From Methylocystis sp. KS32 (GTDB lineage Bacteria > Pseudomonadota > Alphaproteobacteria > Rhizobiales > Beijerinckiaceae): a stretch of 64,000 nucleotides of DNA. This document shows, one piece after another, positions 42,252-53,429 of the stretch; positions within the stretch are counted from its first letter, which is position 1, and each line of letters begins with the position of its first letter. A program made the position numbers and the translations under genes. Below the pieces are notes generated by a model that saw nothing but the letters and a program-made list of their open reading frames with translations, was not told the origin of the DNA and searched no databases. The stretch spans positions 124,001 through 188,000 of the forward strand of contig PHSQ01000003.1 of the NCBI GenBank assembly GCA_002862095.1. Direction: 5' to 3'.

Positions 42252-43502
42252 ATGGGCGGAACCGGCGTCATCGACAGCTTCCTGGAGACCTTCACCTCCT
42301 ATATCGACTCGGGCTTTGGCCTGCTCGGCGACGAGGTGGGGTTTCTGGCGTCCACCTTGGCCGCGATCGACATCACTCTCGCCGCGCTCTTCTGGAGCAT
42401 GGGGCCGGATGAGGACATCATCGCACGTCTCATCAAAAAAACCCTGTTCGTCGGCGTTTTCGCTTACCTCATCGGCAATTGGAACAGTCTCGCGAAGATC
42501 GTTTTCCAGAGTTTTTCCGGGCTCGGTCTAAAAGCCGCGGGCAGCGGACTCTCCGCCGCCGATTTTCTGCGACCGGGTCGCGTCGCGCAGGTCGGAATCG
42601 ACGCAGGACATCCGATCCTCACCGTAATCTCGAGCCTCATGGGCTATGTCTCGTTCTTCGAGAATTTCCTGCAGATCGTCGTCCTGCTCTTCGCCTGGTT
42701 CATCATTCTCCTCAGCTTCTTCATCCTCGCAATCCAGCTTTTCGTGACGCTGATAGAATTTAAACTCACGACGCTCGCCGGCTTCGTGCTCATACCCTTC
42801 GGCCTCTTTGGCAAGACCGCCTTTCTCGCCGAGCGCGTGCTCGGCAATGTCGTCTCTTCCGGCGTCAAGGTGCTGGTGCTCGCTGTCATCGTCGGCATCG
42901 GCTCGACCTTGTTCACGCAGTTCACGCAAGGGGTCGGCGGCGCGCAGCCCACAATCGACAACGCCATGGCGCTCGTGCTCGCTGCGCTATCGCTGCTCGG
43001 ACTTGGTATGTTCGGCCCCGGCATCGCCAATGGCATCGTCTCGGGCGGCCCACAACTTGGCGCGGGCGCCGCGGTCGGAACCGGCCTTGCCGCCGCCGGC
43101 GTGACGGTCGCGGGTTTTGGCGCGGCGCGCATGGCAGGAGGAGCGCTGGCCGGTCTTGCAGGCAATCGCGACACGGTCGCCGCGACGACAATTCCGCCGG
43201 GACGGGGGCCGGGAGCGCCGGGCGGACTTGGTTCCGCCGGCGGACCGCCGCCCGCCGATCCAGCGGGCGGGCCGGAAGGAGGAGCGGGCGCCGCGTCCGA
43301 GATCGCCGCGCTGGCGGCAAGTGGCGCAGTCGGTCTCGGAAGGTCCGGTCCGTCGGCCCGCGCCGCCGGCGAGCCCGCCTGGGCGCAGCGGATGAAACGC
43401 GGCCAATCCGCCGCTCACGGCCTGTCGCTCGCCGCTCATTCCATCCGCTCCGGCGACTCCCACGGCGGAGGAGCCTCCATCAACCTTTCCGAGGCGCGCT
43501 GA
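42252..43502 (+). CDS. trbL: TrbL, VirB6-like polytopic membrane protein
   Basis: The 416-residue protein begins MGGTGVIDSFLETFTSYID and has at least five membrane segments between residues 30 and 300, then a Gly/Pro-rich cytoplasmic tail of about 100 residues with low complexity. It forms the inner-membrane channel for DNA. The frame is open upstream of 42252, but that stretch overlaps trbK and is not conserved-looking. Confidence 0.92.
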   Translation: MGGTGVIDSFLETFTSYIDSGFGLLGDEVGFLASTLAAIDITLAALFWSMGPDEDIIARLIKKTLFVGVFAYLIGNWNSLAKIVFQSFSGLGLKAAGSGLSAADFLRPGRVAQVGIDAGHPILTVISSLMGYVSFFENFLQIVVLLFAWFIILLSFFILAIQLFVTLIEFKLTTLAGFVLIPFGLFGKTAFLAERVLGNVVSSGVKVLVLAVIVGIGSTLFTQFTQGVGGAQPTIDNAMALVLAALSLLGLGMFGPGIANGIVSGGPQLGAGAAVGTGLAAAGVTVAGFGAARMAGGALAGLAGNRDTVAATTIPPGRGPGAPGGLGSAGGPPPADPAGGPEGGAGAASEIAALAASGAVGLGRSGPSARAAGEPAWAQRMKRGQSAAHGLSLAAHSIRSGDSHGGGASINLSEAR

Positions 43503-44185
43503 TGTTCAAACGATCTTCTGTTCGCTACGGCCGCACGGGCGAACCCGAAACGCCCTACCAAAAGGCCGCACAAGTCTGGGACGAGCGCATCGGCTCGGCG
43601 CGGGCGCAGGCCTATAATTGGCGGCTCATCGCCTTCGGCAATCTCTTTCTCGCAGGAGGTCTTGCCGCCGCCCTTGTCTGGCAAGCGACGCGCGGCTCGA
43701 TCGTCCCCTGGGTGGTTCAAGTCGATAAGCTCGGCGAAGCGCAAGCCGTCGCTCCCGCCGTCGCCGACTACAGGCCGACCGATCCGCAGATCGCCTGGCA
43801 TCTCGCGCGTTTCATCGAGAATGTGCGCTCTATTCCCTCCGACCCCATCATCGTCCGCCAGAATTGGCTCAAGGCCTATGATTTCGTGACCGACAAGGGC
43901 GCGCTGGCCTTGAACGACTACGCCCGCGCCAACGATCCCTTCGCCAAGATCGGCCAAATCCAGATCGCCGTCGATGTGTCGAGCGTGATCCGCGCCTCCG
44001 AGGGTTCCTTCCGTATCGCCTGGAACGAACGCCGCTACGAAAACGCCAGCCTCGCCTCGACCGAACGCTGGACCGCGATTCTCGGCATCGTCGTTCAGCC
44101 GCCGCGCGACGCCGAGCGCCTGCGCAAAAACCCGCTCGGTCTTTTCATCCACGCCGTCAACTGGTCCAAGGAGCTGGGAGAATGA
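43502..44185 (+). CDS. trbF: TrbF, VirB8-like protein
   Basis: A 227-residue protein with the usual N-terminus (RYGRTGEPETPYQKAAQVWD), one membrane helix (AFGNLFLAGGLAAALVW) and the periplasmic VirB8 domain ending GLFIHAVNWSKEL. It connects inner-membrane and core parts of the channel. It shares one base with trbL and overlaps trbG by 4 bases. Confidence 0.95.
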   Translation: MFKRSSVRYGRTGEPETPYQKAAQVWDERIGSARAQAYNWRLIAFGNLFLAGGLAAALVWQATRGSIVPWVVQVDKLGEAQAVAPAVADYRPTDPQIAWHLARFIENVRSIPSDPIIVRQNWLKAYDFVTDKGALALNDYARANDPFAKIGQIQIAVDVSSVIRASEGSFRIAWNERRYENASLASTERWTAILGIVVQPPRDAERLRKNPLGLFIHAVNWSKELGE

Positions 44186-45177
44186 AGTTTTATTCCTTTC
44201 GCGCAATCGCCTTCATTCTTTTCGGTTCCACGGCGCTTGCCGCCTGTTCGAGTTTCAAACCGCCGGAAATCGACTACGACGATCTCCCCTTGCCGGCGGC
44301 GCTGCAAAGCGATCCGCCGAAGCCGATCCAAATCGTTGCCATTCCCAAAGTCTTGCCAATGCCTGGCCAGCTCAAATCTCTGGCCAGAAGCAAGGGAGAG
44401 CCCACTGAGCCGATAGATCCGAAAGCCCGCATCGAACAGGCCAACGCCGCCGCGCGCATGGAACCGCGCCGCGACGGCTATATCAACGCCGTCCAGGTAT
44501 ATCCCTTTGCGCAAGGCGCCCTCTATCAAGTCTACGCCTCTCCAGGAGAAATCACCGACATCGCGCTGCAGGACGGCGAGCAACTCGTCGGCTCCGGCCC
44601 TGTCGCCGCCGGCGACACGGTGCGCTGGGTCATCGGCGACACCGAGAGCGGCTCGGGCGCCGCCAAGAAAATCCACATCATGGTCAAGCCGACCCGCGCG
44701 GATCTGATGACCAATCTCGTCATCAACACGGATCGGCGCACCTATCACTTGGAGCTGCGCTCGACAGAGAAGACCTATATGGCCTCGGTCTCCTGGCAAT
44801 ATCCGCAGGACGAGCTCATTGCGCTGCGCCGCCAGAACGTCGCCGCCGAGGCGGCGGCGCCCGTCGATGTCGGCCTCGACCTCGCCAATATCAACTTCCG
44901 ATATGCGATCGAGGGCGACGCCGCGCCTTGGCGGCCAACGCGCGCCTTCGACGACGGCCGCAAGGTCTATATCGAATTCCCGCGCGGCATAGCCCAGGGC
45001 GAAATGCCGCCGCTCTTCGTAATCGGCACTGCCGGCGACAGCCAGCTCGTTAATTATCGCGTGCGCGGCAATCACATGATCGTCGATCGGCTGTTCGCCG
45101 CCGCGGAACTGCGCTTTGGCGCCGACTCCCAAAAGGTCGTTCGGATCGTGCGCAGCGACAGGAGGCCGGCGATATGA
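44182..45177 (+). CDS. trbG: TrbG, VirB9-like outer core protein
   Basis: The 331-residue protein has a lipoprotein-like signal (FGSTALAACSSF) and the VirB9 domain: GALYQVYASPGEITDIALQ, AAKKIHIMVKPTRADLMTN and DDGRKVYIEFPRG. It forms the outer-membrane ring of the secretion core with TrbI. It overlaps both neighbours by 4 bases. Confidence 0.95.
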   Translation: MKFYSFRAIAFILFGSTALAACSSFKPPEIDYDDLPLPAALQSDPPKPIQIVAIPKVLPMPGQLKSLARSKGEPTEPIDPKARIEQANAAARMEPRRDGYINAVQVYPFAQGALYQVYASPGEITDIALQDGEQLVGSGPVAAGDTVRWVIGDTESGSGAAKKIHIMVKPTRADLMTNLVINTDRRTYHLELRSTEKTYMASVSWQYPQDELIALRRQNVAAEAAAPVDVGLDLANINFRYAIEGDAAPWRPTRAFDDGRKVYIEFPRGIAQGEMPPLFVIGTAGDSQLVNYRVRGNHMIVDRLFAAAELRFGADSQKVVRIVRSDRRPAI

Positions 45178-46379
45178 GCGCGCCGGAGCATGAAAAAGAG
45201 CTCGCCAAGGAATTGCGGCTGCGTCCCGAACGCCCTCAAGTGACGCGACTCTCGCGCCGCGTGCTGATTGCGCTCTCGGGCGTTTCCGTCGCCGCCATTC
45301 TCGGGCTGACCTTTTTCGCCCTGCAACAGCGCGGGCGTTCCGGGCTCGCGCCGGAACTCTATAACACCGACGCGAAGACCACCGCTGACGGTCTCGCGGG
45401 ACTGCCGCGCGATTACGCAGGCCTGCCGAAGGACGTTCCAAAGCTCGGGCCGCCGCTGCCAGGCGATCTTGGCCGACCGATCCTTGCCGCGCAGGGGCAA
45501 CTGCCGCCCGCTGGCGTCGACCCCGAAGAACAACGGCTCGGCCAGGAGCGCGAAGCGGCGCGGACGTCAAAGCTCTTCGCGTCGACCAATGTGGTCGAAC
45601 GCGCCGTTGCGGCGCTGGCTTCGGCGGCGACTACTCCATCGACCGCCGCCACAGCGCTCGCAACGGAATCCGCGCCGATTGATCCCGGCTCGCTGCAAAA
45701 CATGCAGGATCGCAAGCTCGCGTTCGTCAATGCGGCTGCAGATCGGCGCACGGTCAGTCCCGACCATCTGGTGGCGCCCGCCTCGCGCTATGTCCTACAG
45801 GCCGGCGCGGCCATTCCGGCGGCGCTCGTCACCGGCATTCGTTCAGACCTTCCCGGACAAATCACCGCGCAAGTCACCGAGAACATCTATGATAGCCCCA
45901 CGGGACGCTTCCTCCTCATCCCGCAAGGCGCAAAGCTCATCGGCGTCTATGACTCCCAAGTCGCTTTCGGCCAATCGCGCATTCTGCTCGTTTGGAACCG
46001 TCTCATTTTCCCGAACGGAAGCTCCATTGTGCTCGAACGCCAACCCGGCGCCGACGCCTCCGGATTTTCCGGGCTCGAAGACGGCGTCGATTACCATTGG
46101 ATGAGATTGGCGGGGGCCGCGGCGCTTTCGACGATTTTGGGAGTCGGAACCCAACTCGGTACGACCGGCAACGACAGTCAGCTGATCCAGGCGCTGCGGC
46201 AAGGCGGCGCAAACAGCGTCAACCAGACCGGCCAACAGATCGTTCAGCGCAATCTCAACCTCCAGCCGACGCTCACCATTCGGCCGGGTTTTCCATTGCG
46301 AGTCATCGTCACGCGCGATCTGATGCTGGCGCCATATGGGTCTCCGACCGAAGTCGCGGCGACCGGGCTTGATCGATGA
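45174..46379 (+). CDS. trbI: TrbI, VirB10-like core protein
   Basis: A 401-residue protein with a single N-terminal membrane helix (VLIALSGVSVAAILGLTFF), a Pro-rich periplasmic spacer, and the VirB10 C-terminal domain: IPAALVTGIRSDLPGQITAQ, YDSPTGRFLLIPQGAKLIG and FPLRVIVTRDLML. It spans the envelope and senses ATPase energy. It overlaps trbG and the following small gene by 4 bases. Confidence 0.95.
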   Translation: MSAPEHEKELAKELRLRPERPQVTRLSRRVLIALSGVSVAAILGLTFFALQQRGRSGLAPELYNTDAKTTADGLAGLPRDYAGLPKDVPKLGPPLPGDLGRPILAAQGQLPPAGVDPEEQRLGQEREAARTSKLFASTNVVERAVAALASAATTPSTAATALATESAPIDPGSLQNMQDRKLAFVNAAADRRTVSPDHLVAPASRYVLQAGAAIPAALVTGIRSDLPGQITAQVTENIYDSPTGRFLLIPQGAKLIGVYDSQVAFGQSRILLVWNRLIFPNGSSIVLERQPGADASGFSGLEDGVDYHWMRLAGAAALSTILGVGTQLGTTGNDSQLIQALRQGGANSVNQTGQQIVQRNLNLQPTLTIRPGFPLRVIVTRDLMLAPYGSPTEVAATGLDR

Positions 46380-46654
46380 CGAAACTGAAGCTCGCTTCCG
46401 TGCGGGACGAGAAGCCGGTCAAACTATCCGTGGCCGTCCCCGCCGCGCTGCATCGCGATCTCGTCGCCTACGCCGAGATACTCTCGCGCGAATCCGGCAA
46501 GCCTATCGAGGCTTCGAAATTGATCGCGCCGATGCTAGAGAAATTTATCGCCAGCGATCGGGAATTTGCAAAGGCGCGCGGGACGCAGGATAGGCCTAAT
46601 CCGAATCCCTTGGCGCGGAAACTTGACGCAGTTCCGCCGACTTCGAGCGAATAA
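46376..46654 (+). CDS. DUF2274 protein at the end of the trb operon
   Basis: A 92-residue protein with the family pattern KLSVAVPAALHRDLVAYAEI and APMLEKFIASDREFAKAR, resembling a ribbon-helix-helix protein. In most trb operons of this type it is the last gene. It overlaps trbI by 4 bases and its 3' end overlaps the convergent LysR gene by 59 bases. Function is not known. Confidence 0.85.
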   Translation: MTKLKLASVRDEKPVKLSVAVPAALHRDLVAYAEILSRESGKPIEASKLIAPMLEKFIASDREFAKARGTQDRPNPNPLARKLDAVPPTSSE

Positions 46655-47489
46655 GACTGAGAAAGCGCCGCAGCGCCGGATTGTCGTTGCCGGGAAGCCA
46701 AACGGTGCCGTAGGAAACTTGATGATCTTCACCCGCGAGCGGACGATACGCCACGCCTTTATAGGGAATTGCGGCGGAATTGTCGCTCAACAGGCTGAGG
46801 CCAAAACCAAGGGCGACGAATTGCATAACCAGTTCTTGAGAAACATCGTGAGTGGACGACGAAAGACGGCCTCCGATTCTTCCTATTTTTTCGCTCGCAT
46901 GGTCGTCGAATCTTGCGGCGATCGCTTCGCGCCCGAAAATGAAACGCTCGTCCTTCAACAACTCCCAGTCAATCGTGTCGCAGCCCGCGAGAGGGTGTCT
47001 GTGCGGCAGCGCCACGCAAATGCCGGCGCTCCACAAAGCTTTCGCATCACAGCCGGGCGCCGGCGTTCCGCTAACAACGAATGCGATGTCCAGCCGACGC
47101 GCCATAATACGGGCGATTAGTTTCTCCGGCGCGCCATCGAAGAAGTCGAGGTTGACCCCGGGTTGCGTTTCTCGAAATTCCGCTAGAACCTCGCAGAGGA
47201 AGCCCGAAAATAGAGAGGGTAGAACTCCGATGCGGATCAACCCCTCTTCGCCACGTCCAGCTGCCGTTGCGTTCTTCACAGCAAGATCGATTTCTCCGAA
47301 GGCAGCTCGCGCGCGCTCCAAAAAGAACTGCCCTGCGATTGTTGGCCGGACGCCGCTCGACTGACGCTCGAACAGAGACACGCCAAGCTCGTCTTCCAGC
47401 GCCTGCACACGCCGGCTGATGGCTGACTGCCGAATGCCGAGAACCCGAGCCGCCCGGCTGAAACTCGCCTGATCGGCAACGATCAGCAC
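46596..47489 (-). CDS. LysR-family regulator convergent to the trb operon
   Basis: The 297-residue protein is a LysR regulator. The helix-turn-helix (VADQASFSRAARVLGIRQSA, then ISRRVQALEDELGVSLFER) is at the N-terminus and a ligand-binding domain follows (RIGVLPSLFSGFLCEVLAEF). LysR genes at this place behind trbI and DUF2274 are a standard feature of Tn4371-like and rhizobial transfer regions and may control transfer. Because the two genes overlap tail to tail by 59 bases, transcription of one may affect the other. Confidence 0.9.
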   Translation of the reverse strand: MLIVADQASFSRAARVLGIRQSAISRRVQALEDELGVSLFERQSSGVRPTIAGQFFLERARAAFGEIDLAVKNATAAGRGEEGLIRIGVLPSLFSGFLCEVLAEFRETQPGVNLDFFDGAPEKLIARIMARRLDIAFVVSGTPAPGCDAKALWSAGICVALPHRHPLAGCDTIDWELLKDERFIFGREAIAARFDDHASEKIGRIGGRLSSSTHDVSQELVMQFVALGFGLSLLSDNSAAIPYKGVAYRPLAGEDHQVSYGTVWLPGNDNPALRRFLSLIRSKSAELRQVSAPRDSD

Positions 47490-47739
47490 CTGAGAGATCG
47501 CAATAAAATCGACGATGTGCTGGGCTCCTGCTTGCGCGCGTCCAAGTGAGAGGGAATCTCACATGACGCGGTATTATTGATGCCAATCAATTGGACAAAT
47601 GAGACTCAGCTTTCGCCTGCTTAACCCGACAAGCGCTCCGAGGCTCAATTCTTCTCTGCTGATTTTCAGGCTCGCTGCCTGAGAGTCCACAGTAAGGTCC
47701 TGGAATGAGGAGCGTGCGCGGCCAGAGGAGAAGCTCCGA

Positions 47740-48717
47740 TTATTTCTGTCGCGCACGTTCCCGTGTCCGGTAAGCGCCTGGCGTCATCCCCGAATATCGA
47801 TAGAAGGCGCGACGAAAACTGGCTTCGTTCGTATATCCAGAACTCGCAGCCAATTGCTTCACCGTACAAGCCGTGGTCTCCAGCAGGGTTCTAGCGGTTT
47901 CGAAACGCATACGATCGATAAATTGCTTGGGCATTTCGCCCGACGCTCTCTGGAGTCGCCGATTCAATGTTCGCGCCGAGACGCCGAGTGCGCGGGCAAG
48001 GCCCTGGACCGTCAGCGCGGCTTCGCCAGCCTGTCGAACCACGTGCTCCGCCTCAAGGAGGAACGGCTTGGACGTCGTCAAATGACTGGGCGGAACGTAA
48101 GCCGATTGCGTCGACGGAGCCGTATCGACGACAGCGAAATCTGCTGCGATCTTGGCGGCGTCGGCACCGTAGAGTGAACGTATCACGTACAGGCACATAT
48201 CTACCCATGATAGAGGCCCGCCAGCTGTAACCACGCGCCGGTCCTCGATTAGCGGAGCGCCCCAGACGGCCTTGGCGGCGGGATATAGCGTTTTCAGCTC
48301 ATCGTGTCGCCACCAAGTCGTCGTGCAACGTCGGCCATCGAGCAGGCCTGCTTCGCCGAGCAGAAACACGCCGCTGCACGAGCCGCACACCAACGCGCCA
48401 AGCGCATGTTGGTGCCGCAACCACGCAGCCGCTGTGGCGATCGAGGGCGTCGAAAGAAAACGTGCGTCGTCGTCGCAAAGATAGCCGGGAACGACAATTG
48501 CACTCGAAGTTGCGATCGCCGCGATGCTTCTGTCGACGTCGAACTCCCGATCACTGCTGTCCTTGAAGGGTCGTCCGTCGAAACTTGCCGTCGAGACGCT
48601 GAACGGTTCATGCCTGCCATTTTTAGAGATCATTAGCGAACTGAGTTTCAGCATGTCCACGGAGCCAACAAAACCGGCGCCTAGACAGCCGTTGAAACCC
48701 AGGACAACAATTTCCAT
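47740..48717 (-). CDS. GlxA-family AraC-type regulator
   Basis: The 325-residue protein joins an N-terminal DJ-1/PfpI amidotransferase-like domain (VVPGYLCDDDARF, with the nucleophile-elbow-like VCGSCSGVFLLGEAG) to a C-terminal AraC DNA-binding domain (VQGLARALGVSARTLNRRLQ and VKQLAASSGYTNEASFRRAF). GlxA regulators respond to small nitrogen metabolites or other ligands. No divergent target gene lies next to it; the ABM-domain gene is upstream in the same direction and may be a target. The position between trb and methane genes suggests a cargo regulator. Confidence 0.88.
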   Translation of the reverse strand: MEIVVLGFNGCLGAGFVGSVDMLKLSSLMISKNGRHEPFSVSTASFDGRPFKDSSDREFDVDRSIAAIATSSAIVVPGYLCDDDARFLSTPSIATAAAWLRHQHALGALVCGSCSGVFLLGEAGLLDGRRCTTTWWRHDELKTLYPAAKAVWGAPLIEDRRVVTAGGPLSWVDMCLYVIRSLYGADAAKIAADFAVVDTAPSTQSAYVPPSHLTTSKPFLLEAEHVVRQAGEAALTVQGLARALGVSARTLNRRLQRASGEMPKQFIDRMRFETARTLLETTACTVKQLAASSGYTNEASFRRAFYRYSGMTPGAYRTRERARQK

Positions 48718-48938
48718 GGTTGAGCCTATCGAAGATCGAAACTTCGCTTAAAGTGCGGGGGAACGCGCCGCCAACCACTGACCCAACAATGTTGGGATCG
48801 CCAGCAATCCCGCTTGAAAAGGCCGGCCCGCACTCCCGGTCTCCTTTTCTGCTTTGTTTCGCCTCTGCGCAAATGGGATCGAAAAGAGAAGGCCGTGTAT
48901 GGCGTGTCGAATCGGTGCCAAGCCGGTGCTGGGACTTG

Positions 48939-49577
48939 TCAGCTTTCATTCCAGCGTACTGGGAGCTTCTCCGCCAGAACGTCGATCTTCTCGATCGACG
49001 GAGGCTTGGCCAAGAGTTCCGCCGCATTTGCCATCAGAGCCTTCGCCACTTCCCCGGAAAGATGCGCCTCGCGGCCCGTTTCATCGGAAAAGACGTCGAA
49101 AATACCAAAGGTCGACGGCCCAATTCGGATTGCGAACCACGCTGTCGTATCCGGCTCCGCCTCAACCAACGGGAGCGCACCAATCAGGAAGTTCTTCAAC
49201 TGCATTTCTTTCCCAGGTTTCGCCTCGATTACCACAAAAAGCCCTAAATTAGTCACAGGTCTCTCCTGTTTAGCCAGACCCACCGTCCGATGAAGCGACC
49301 GTCCGGCAAGATCGGTCCCGGTTGCCACGCAAGCACTATACGCCCCGAGAAATTCCCTCACGGAAAAAGCCGTGATCACTCCCGCGGTCGCAAAGGAGCA
49401 GCCAAGGAGGAAACTGTTTCCGCCGACGCCGGCGCTGGCGTCTGCGGTCGCTCCGCTTGCCACGTAAAGTGCGCCCCCCCAAACACCAAATATCCAGATC
49501 ACAATTGCCGCCGCGTAAAGGCCGTCGGCGTTAAACCACCTGCGTTTGACGTTTTGCTGCATCTGGATCTTAGCCAT
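48939..49577 (-). CDS. Two-helix membrane segment joined to an ABM monooxygenase-like domain
   Basis: The 212-residue frame starts at an ATG with GGAGG 7 bases upstream. Residues 20-90 hold two membrane helices (GLYAAAIVIWIFGVWGGALY and SFATAGVITAFSV). Residues 108-212 form an antibiotic-biosynthesis-monooxygenase (ABM) ferredoxin-like domain: NLGLFVVIEAKPGKEMQLKN, and FGIFDVFSDETGREAHL. ABM proteins are normally separate 95-110 residue enzymes; here a GTG before NLGLF (at 49257) has its own AGGAGAG ribosome-binding site, so the ABM domain may also be made alone. Function unknown; ABM domains degrade haem or oxidise quinones and often respond to oxidative stress. Confidence 0.65.
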   Translation of the reverse strand: MAKIQMQQNVKRRWFNADGLYAAAIVIWIFGVWGGALYVASGATADASAGVGGNSFLLGCSFATAGVITAFSVREFLGAYSACVATGTDLAGRSLHRTVGLAKQERPVTNLGLFVVIEAKPGKEMQLKNFLIGALPLVEAEPDTTAWFAIRIGPSTFGIFDVFSDETGREAHLSGEVAKALMANAAELLAKPPSIEKIDVLAEKLPVRWNES

Positions 49578-49763
49578 TATAACCTCCGCCGGTTGAGAGC
49601 AAACGGGCTTTCATGTGACACATTGTGGTCCTCATTCAGTTTGGCCGCACTGCATCAAGGCTGCCAAAAATGGCACAGAACGCGTCATCCCTTTGGCTTT
49701 CTCATCAGACGATCCCTCATCCGCGTGGTCGGCGGCCGAACTTCATTTGAGTGACGCGCTGAA

Positions 49764-50333
49764 GTGTGCAGGAGATCGACGCCAATAAAGTCGTCTACAG
49801 GGAAAGGGAAGTCCTCAGATCAATGGGCTATGCTAGGCATAATTGAGGTAAATATGTCGGCGGTTGATGCTGTGAATGGCTTCCCTCTCACAGATAGCGA
49901 AGCCACACGCGGCTGCATCCAGACTGAATTCGAATTACTGGCCAGATGCTCGCCCTCCGACACAGTGGTTATCGAGTTCTCAGGCCATAGGTCCCAAACG
50001 CACGAGCTTGTCGCATACGACACGCAGATCGCGCACCTTGCTTCAACGGCAATTCCTCTCAATCTCCTTGAGCTGTGGTTCTCGCGCATCCCCACACAGC
50101 ACTTGGTTTTGTCCCTCGATTGCTGCTTCTCTGGCAGGACCGGCGGTAAAGTCTTGCAAATCAGGGCCAAGATCCGGTCAATCGGCACGGCGGGAGCAGC
50201 TGGCCGGTCAAGTTTTTCTACCGATCCTTCATGCGAGGCTTGCTGTCAAACTTCGCCAATGCCGTCTAAATCAACGGACATCTCCTCTGCGATATTCCTT
50301 GGCGCCTTTGGTAAAAACTTTGTTGTTGCTTAG
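49764..50333 (+). pseudogene. Caspase-like protease remnant
   Basis: An ORF of 189 codons whose middle is a C14 caspase-like p20 region. The segment DTVVIEFSGHRS carries the His and LSLDCCFSGRTGG carries the Cys of the catalytic dyad; between them is the usual YDTQ...IPLNLLELWFS. But the first strands of the caspase fold are missing (sequence begins at LTDSEATRG), and after GGKVLQ the text is no longer related. Both ends thus look truncated and there is no good start codon or ribosome-binding site. It is likely a decayed immune effector. The 3' end overlaps the next gene on the minus strand by about 60 bases. Confidence 0.6.
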
Positions 50334-50879
50334 AAAAGCGTGCTTATAATACAGGGCGAAACCGACGAGAGCCATGAACGCACCGAATATGGCGATCGTC
50401 GTATTCTTACCCGCAGTTTCACCGACAGCAAACGGGAAGCGCGAGACATATTCCTTTGTACCGCTCTCATTGCTGGCCTTCACGAGACCGATGAAATTGC
50501 CCTTGTTTGCGAAATTATATTCGAAATTCAGAGTGCCGGTCCTATAGCTTTTAGGAGCAACGTAAACCTCAGTGTTAGCTTCGAGGTTCTCATTGTCATC
50601 GGTTTGACCGACGTTGCGCAGGATGCGAATTTCCAACATCATATCGTGCAGTTCATCCTGTTGCGCATCGAGCACTATAATTGTGGGGCCAACATCAGGA
50701 ATATCGTCGCAGAACTGCTCACGCGATTTCAAGGGTTGATAACCTGTGAAGGTCATCGTGTCTGGCCCAATCTTCATGATGCACTGACCCTGCTCGACGA
50801 TGACGCCGCCATGGGCGTCTGCCTCACTCGCCACACTGAGCGTTGCCATGATCATGCCGACCAAAAGACTAGCTTTCAT
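50271..50879 (-). CDS. Membrane-anchored periplasmic protein of methane/ammonia oxidisers
   Basis: The 202-residue protein has a signal peptide ending ASEADAHGG, then a periplasmic domain (GVIVEQGQCIMKIGPDTMTF, REQFCDDIPDVGPTIIVLD, and NFEYNFANKGNFIGLV) and a C-terminal membrane helix (TTIAIFGAFMALVGFALYY) with a basic tail. Short His- and Cys-containing exported proteins of this kind are, from memory, regular in methanotrophs and nitrifiers, often near monooxygenase or copper genes. Function unknown; a role in monooxygenase assembly or copper handling is inference from context. The ATG at 50879 has GGGGAGG 8 bases upstream. It follows ftsH and pmoC on the same strand. Confidence 0.7.
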   Translation of the reverse strand: MKASLLVGMIMATLSVASEADAHGGVIVEQGQCIMKIGPDTMTFTGYQPLKSREQFCDDIPDVGPTIIVLDAQQDELHDMMLEIRILRNVGQTDDNENLEANTEVYVAPKSYRTGTLNFEYNFANKGNFIGLVKASNESGTKEYVSRFPFAVGETAGKNTTIAIFGAFMALVGFALYYKHAFLSNNKVFTKGAKEYRRGDVR

Positions 50880-51186
50880 TGCCAAACCTCCCCTTTCTTC
50901 CATTTTTGTGTCGTCACTGCTGCCCTCACCAATCCGCTCGCGTCGATTTTAGTACTTTATGTTCTCAATACAGCTGATCGCAGTTTGGACGCGTATACAT
51001 GATGGGTAGAGGCTCCTGACGTTCGGTTTCATTCCTCGCTTCACTCACTCCAAGCCCCGCAGTTTCCACGTTGGTGACAATTTCAGGGACAATGGAGCGG
51101 GTTGAAAATGCCCAACGTGACTGATGGTGCAAGCTAAAATGGGAGATACTGACGATTTCATTACCTAGACCAACGAAGATCGTGCC
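50880..51186. other. Intergenic stretch between ftsH and the periplasmic protein gene
   Basis: The 307-base gap has no supported ORF. It probably holds the promoter of the periplasmic protein gene on the minus strand. No clear terminator hairpin or repeat is seen. Confidence 0.4.
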
Positions 51187-53109
<1,923 letters not shown>

Positions 53110-53295
53110 GACTAAGCCTCACATTGTTTGCACTTGTCTTTGCCGTTTGCGTTTAATGTATCGTTCAGTTTCCGTATTATTAAATAATAGCAGCGGTTTC
53201 TTGTGGTCAGAATAAGTATTCTGCGTGCAAAATTAGGAATATTACTGTTAGCGTGATAAATACAATTGTATAGTTTGTATCGTTCATTAAGAGAC

Positions 53296-53330
53296 GCCAC
53301 CTCCATATGCAATATACATAAGGAGGTGGC
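53296..53330. terminator. Hairpin downstream of pmoC
   Basis: GCCACCTCC (53296-53304) and GGAGGTGGC (53322-53330) form a perfect 9-bp stem with a 17-base AT-rich loop. It lies about 100 bases after the pmoC stop, before ftsH. No T-run follows on the pmoC strand, so it may be an mRNA-stabilising end or attenuator rather than a true terminator. The rest of the 320-base gap is AT-rich without a supported gene. Confidence 0.45.
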
Positions 53331-53429
53331 GAGCCTCTATTCACGCCTGGGAGCAAGTTGAGTAGAGGACAGGTTGGCCCTCGCGCCATTTTCGTCTGGA
53401 GGCCCGAAATAAAGCGCGAGGGCTCGTCA

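Noticed and set aside
53112..53312. 66-codon minus-strand ORF between pmoC and ftsH
   Set aside because: AT-rich stretch with no ribosome-binding site or recognisable sequence; it begins within the hairpin.
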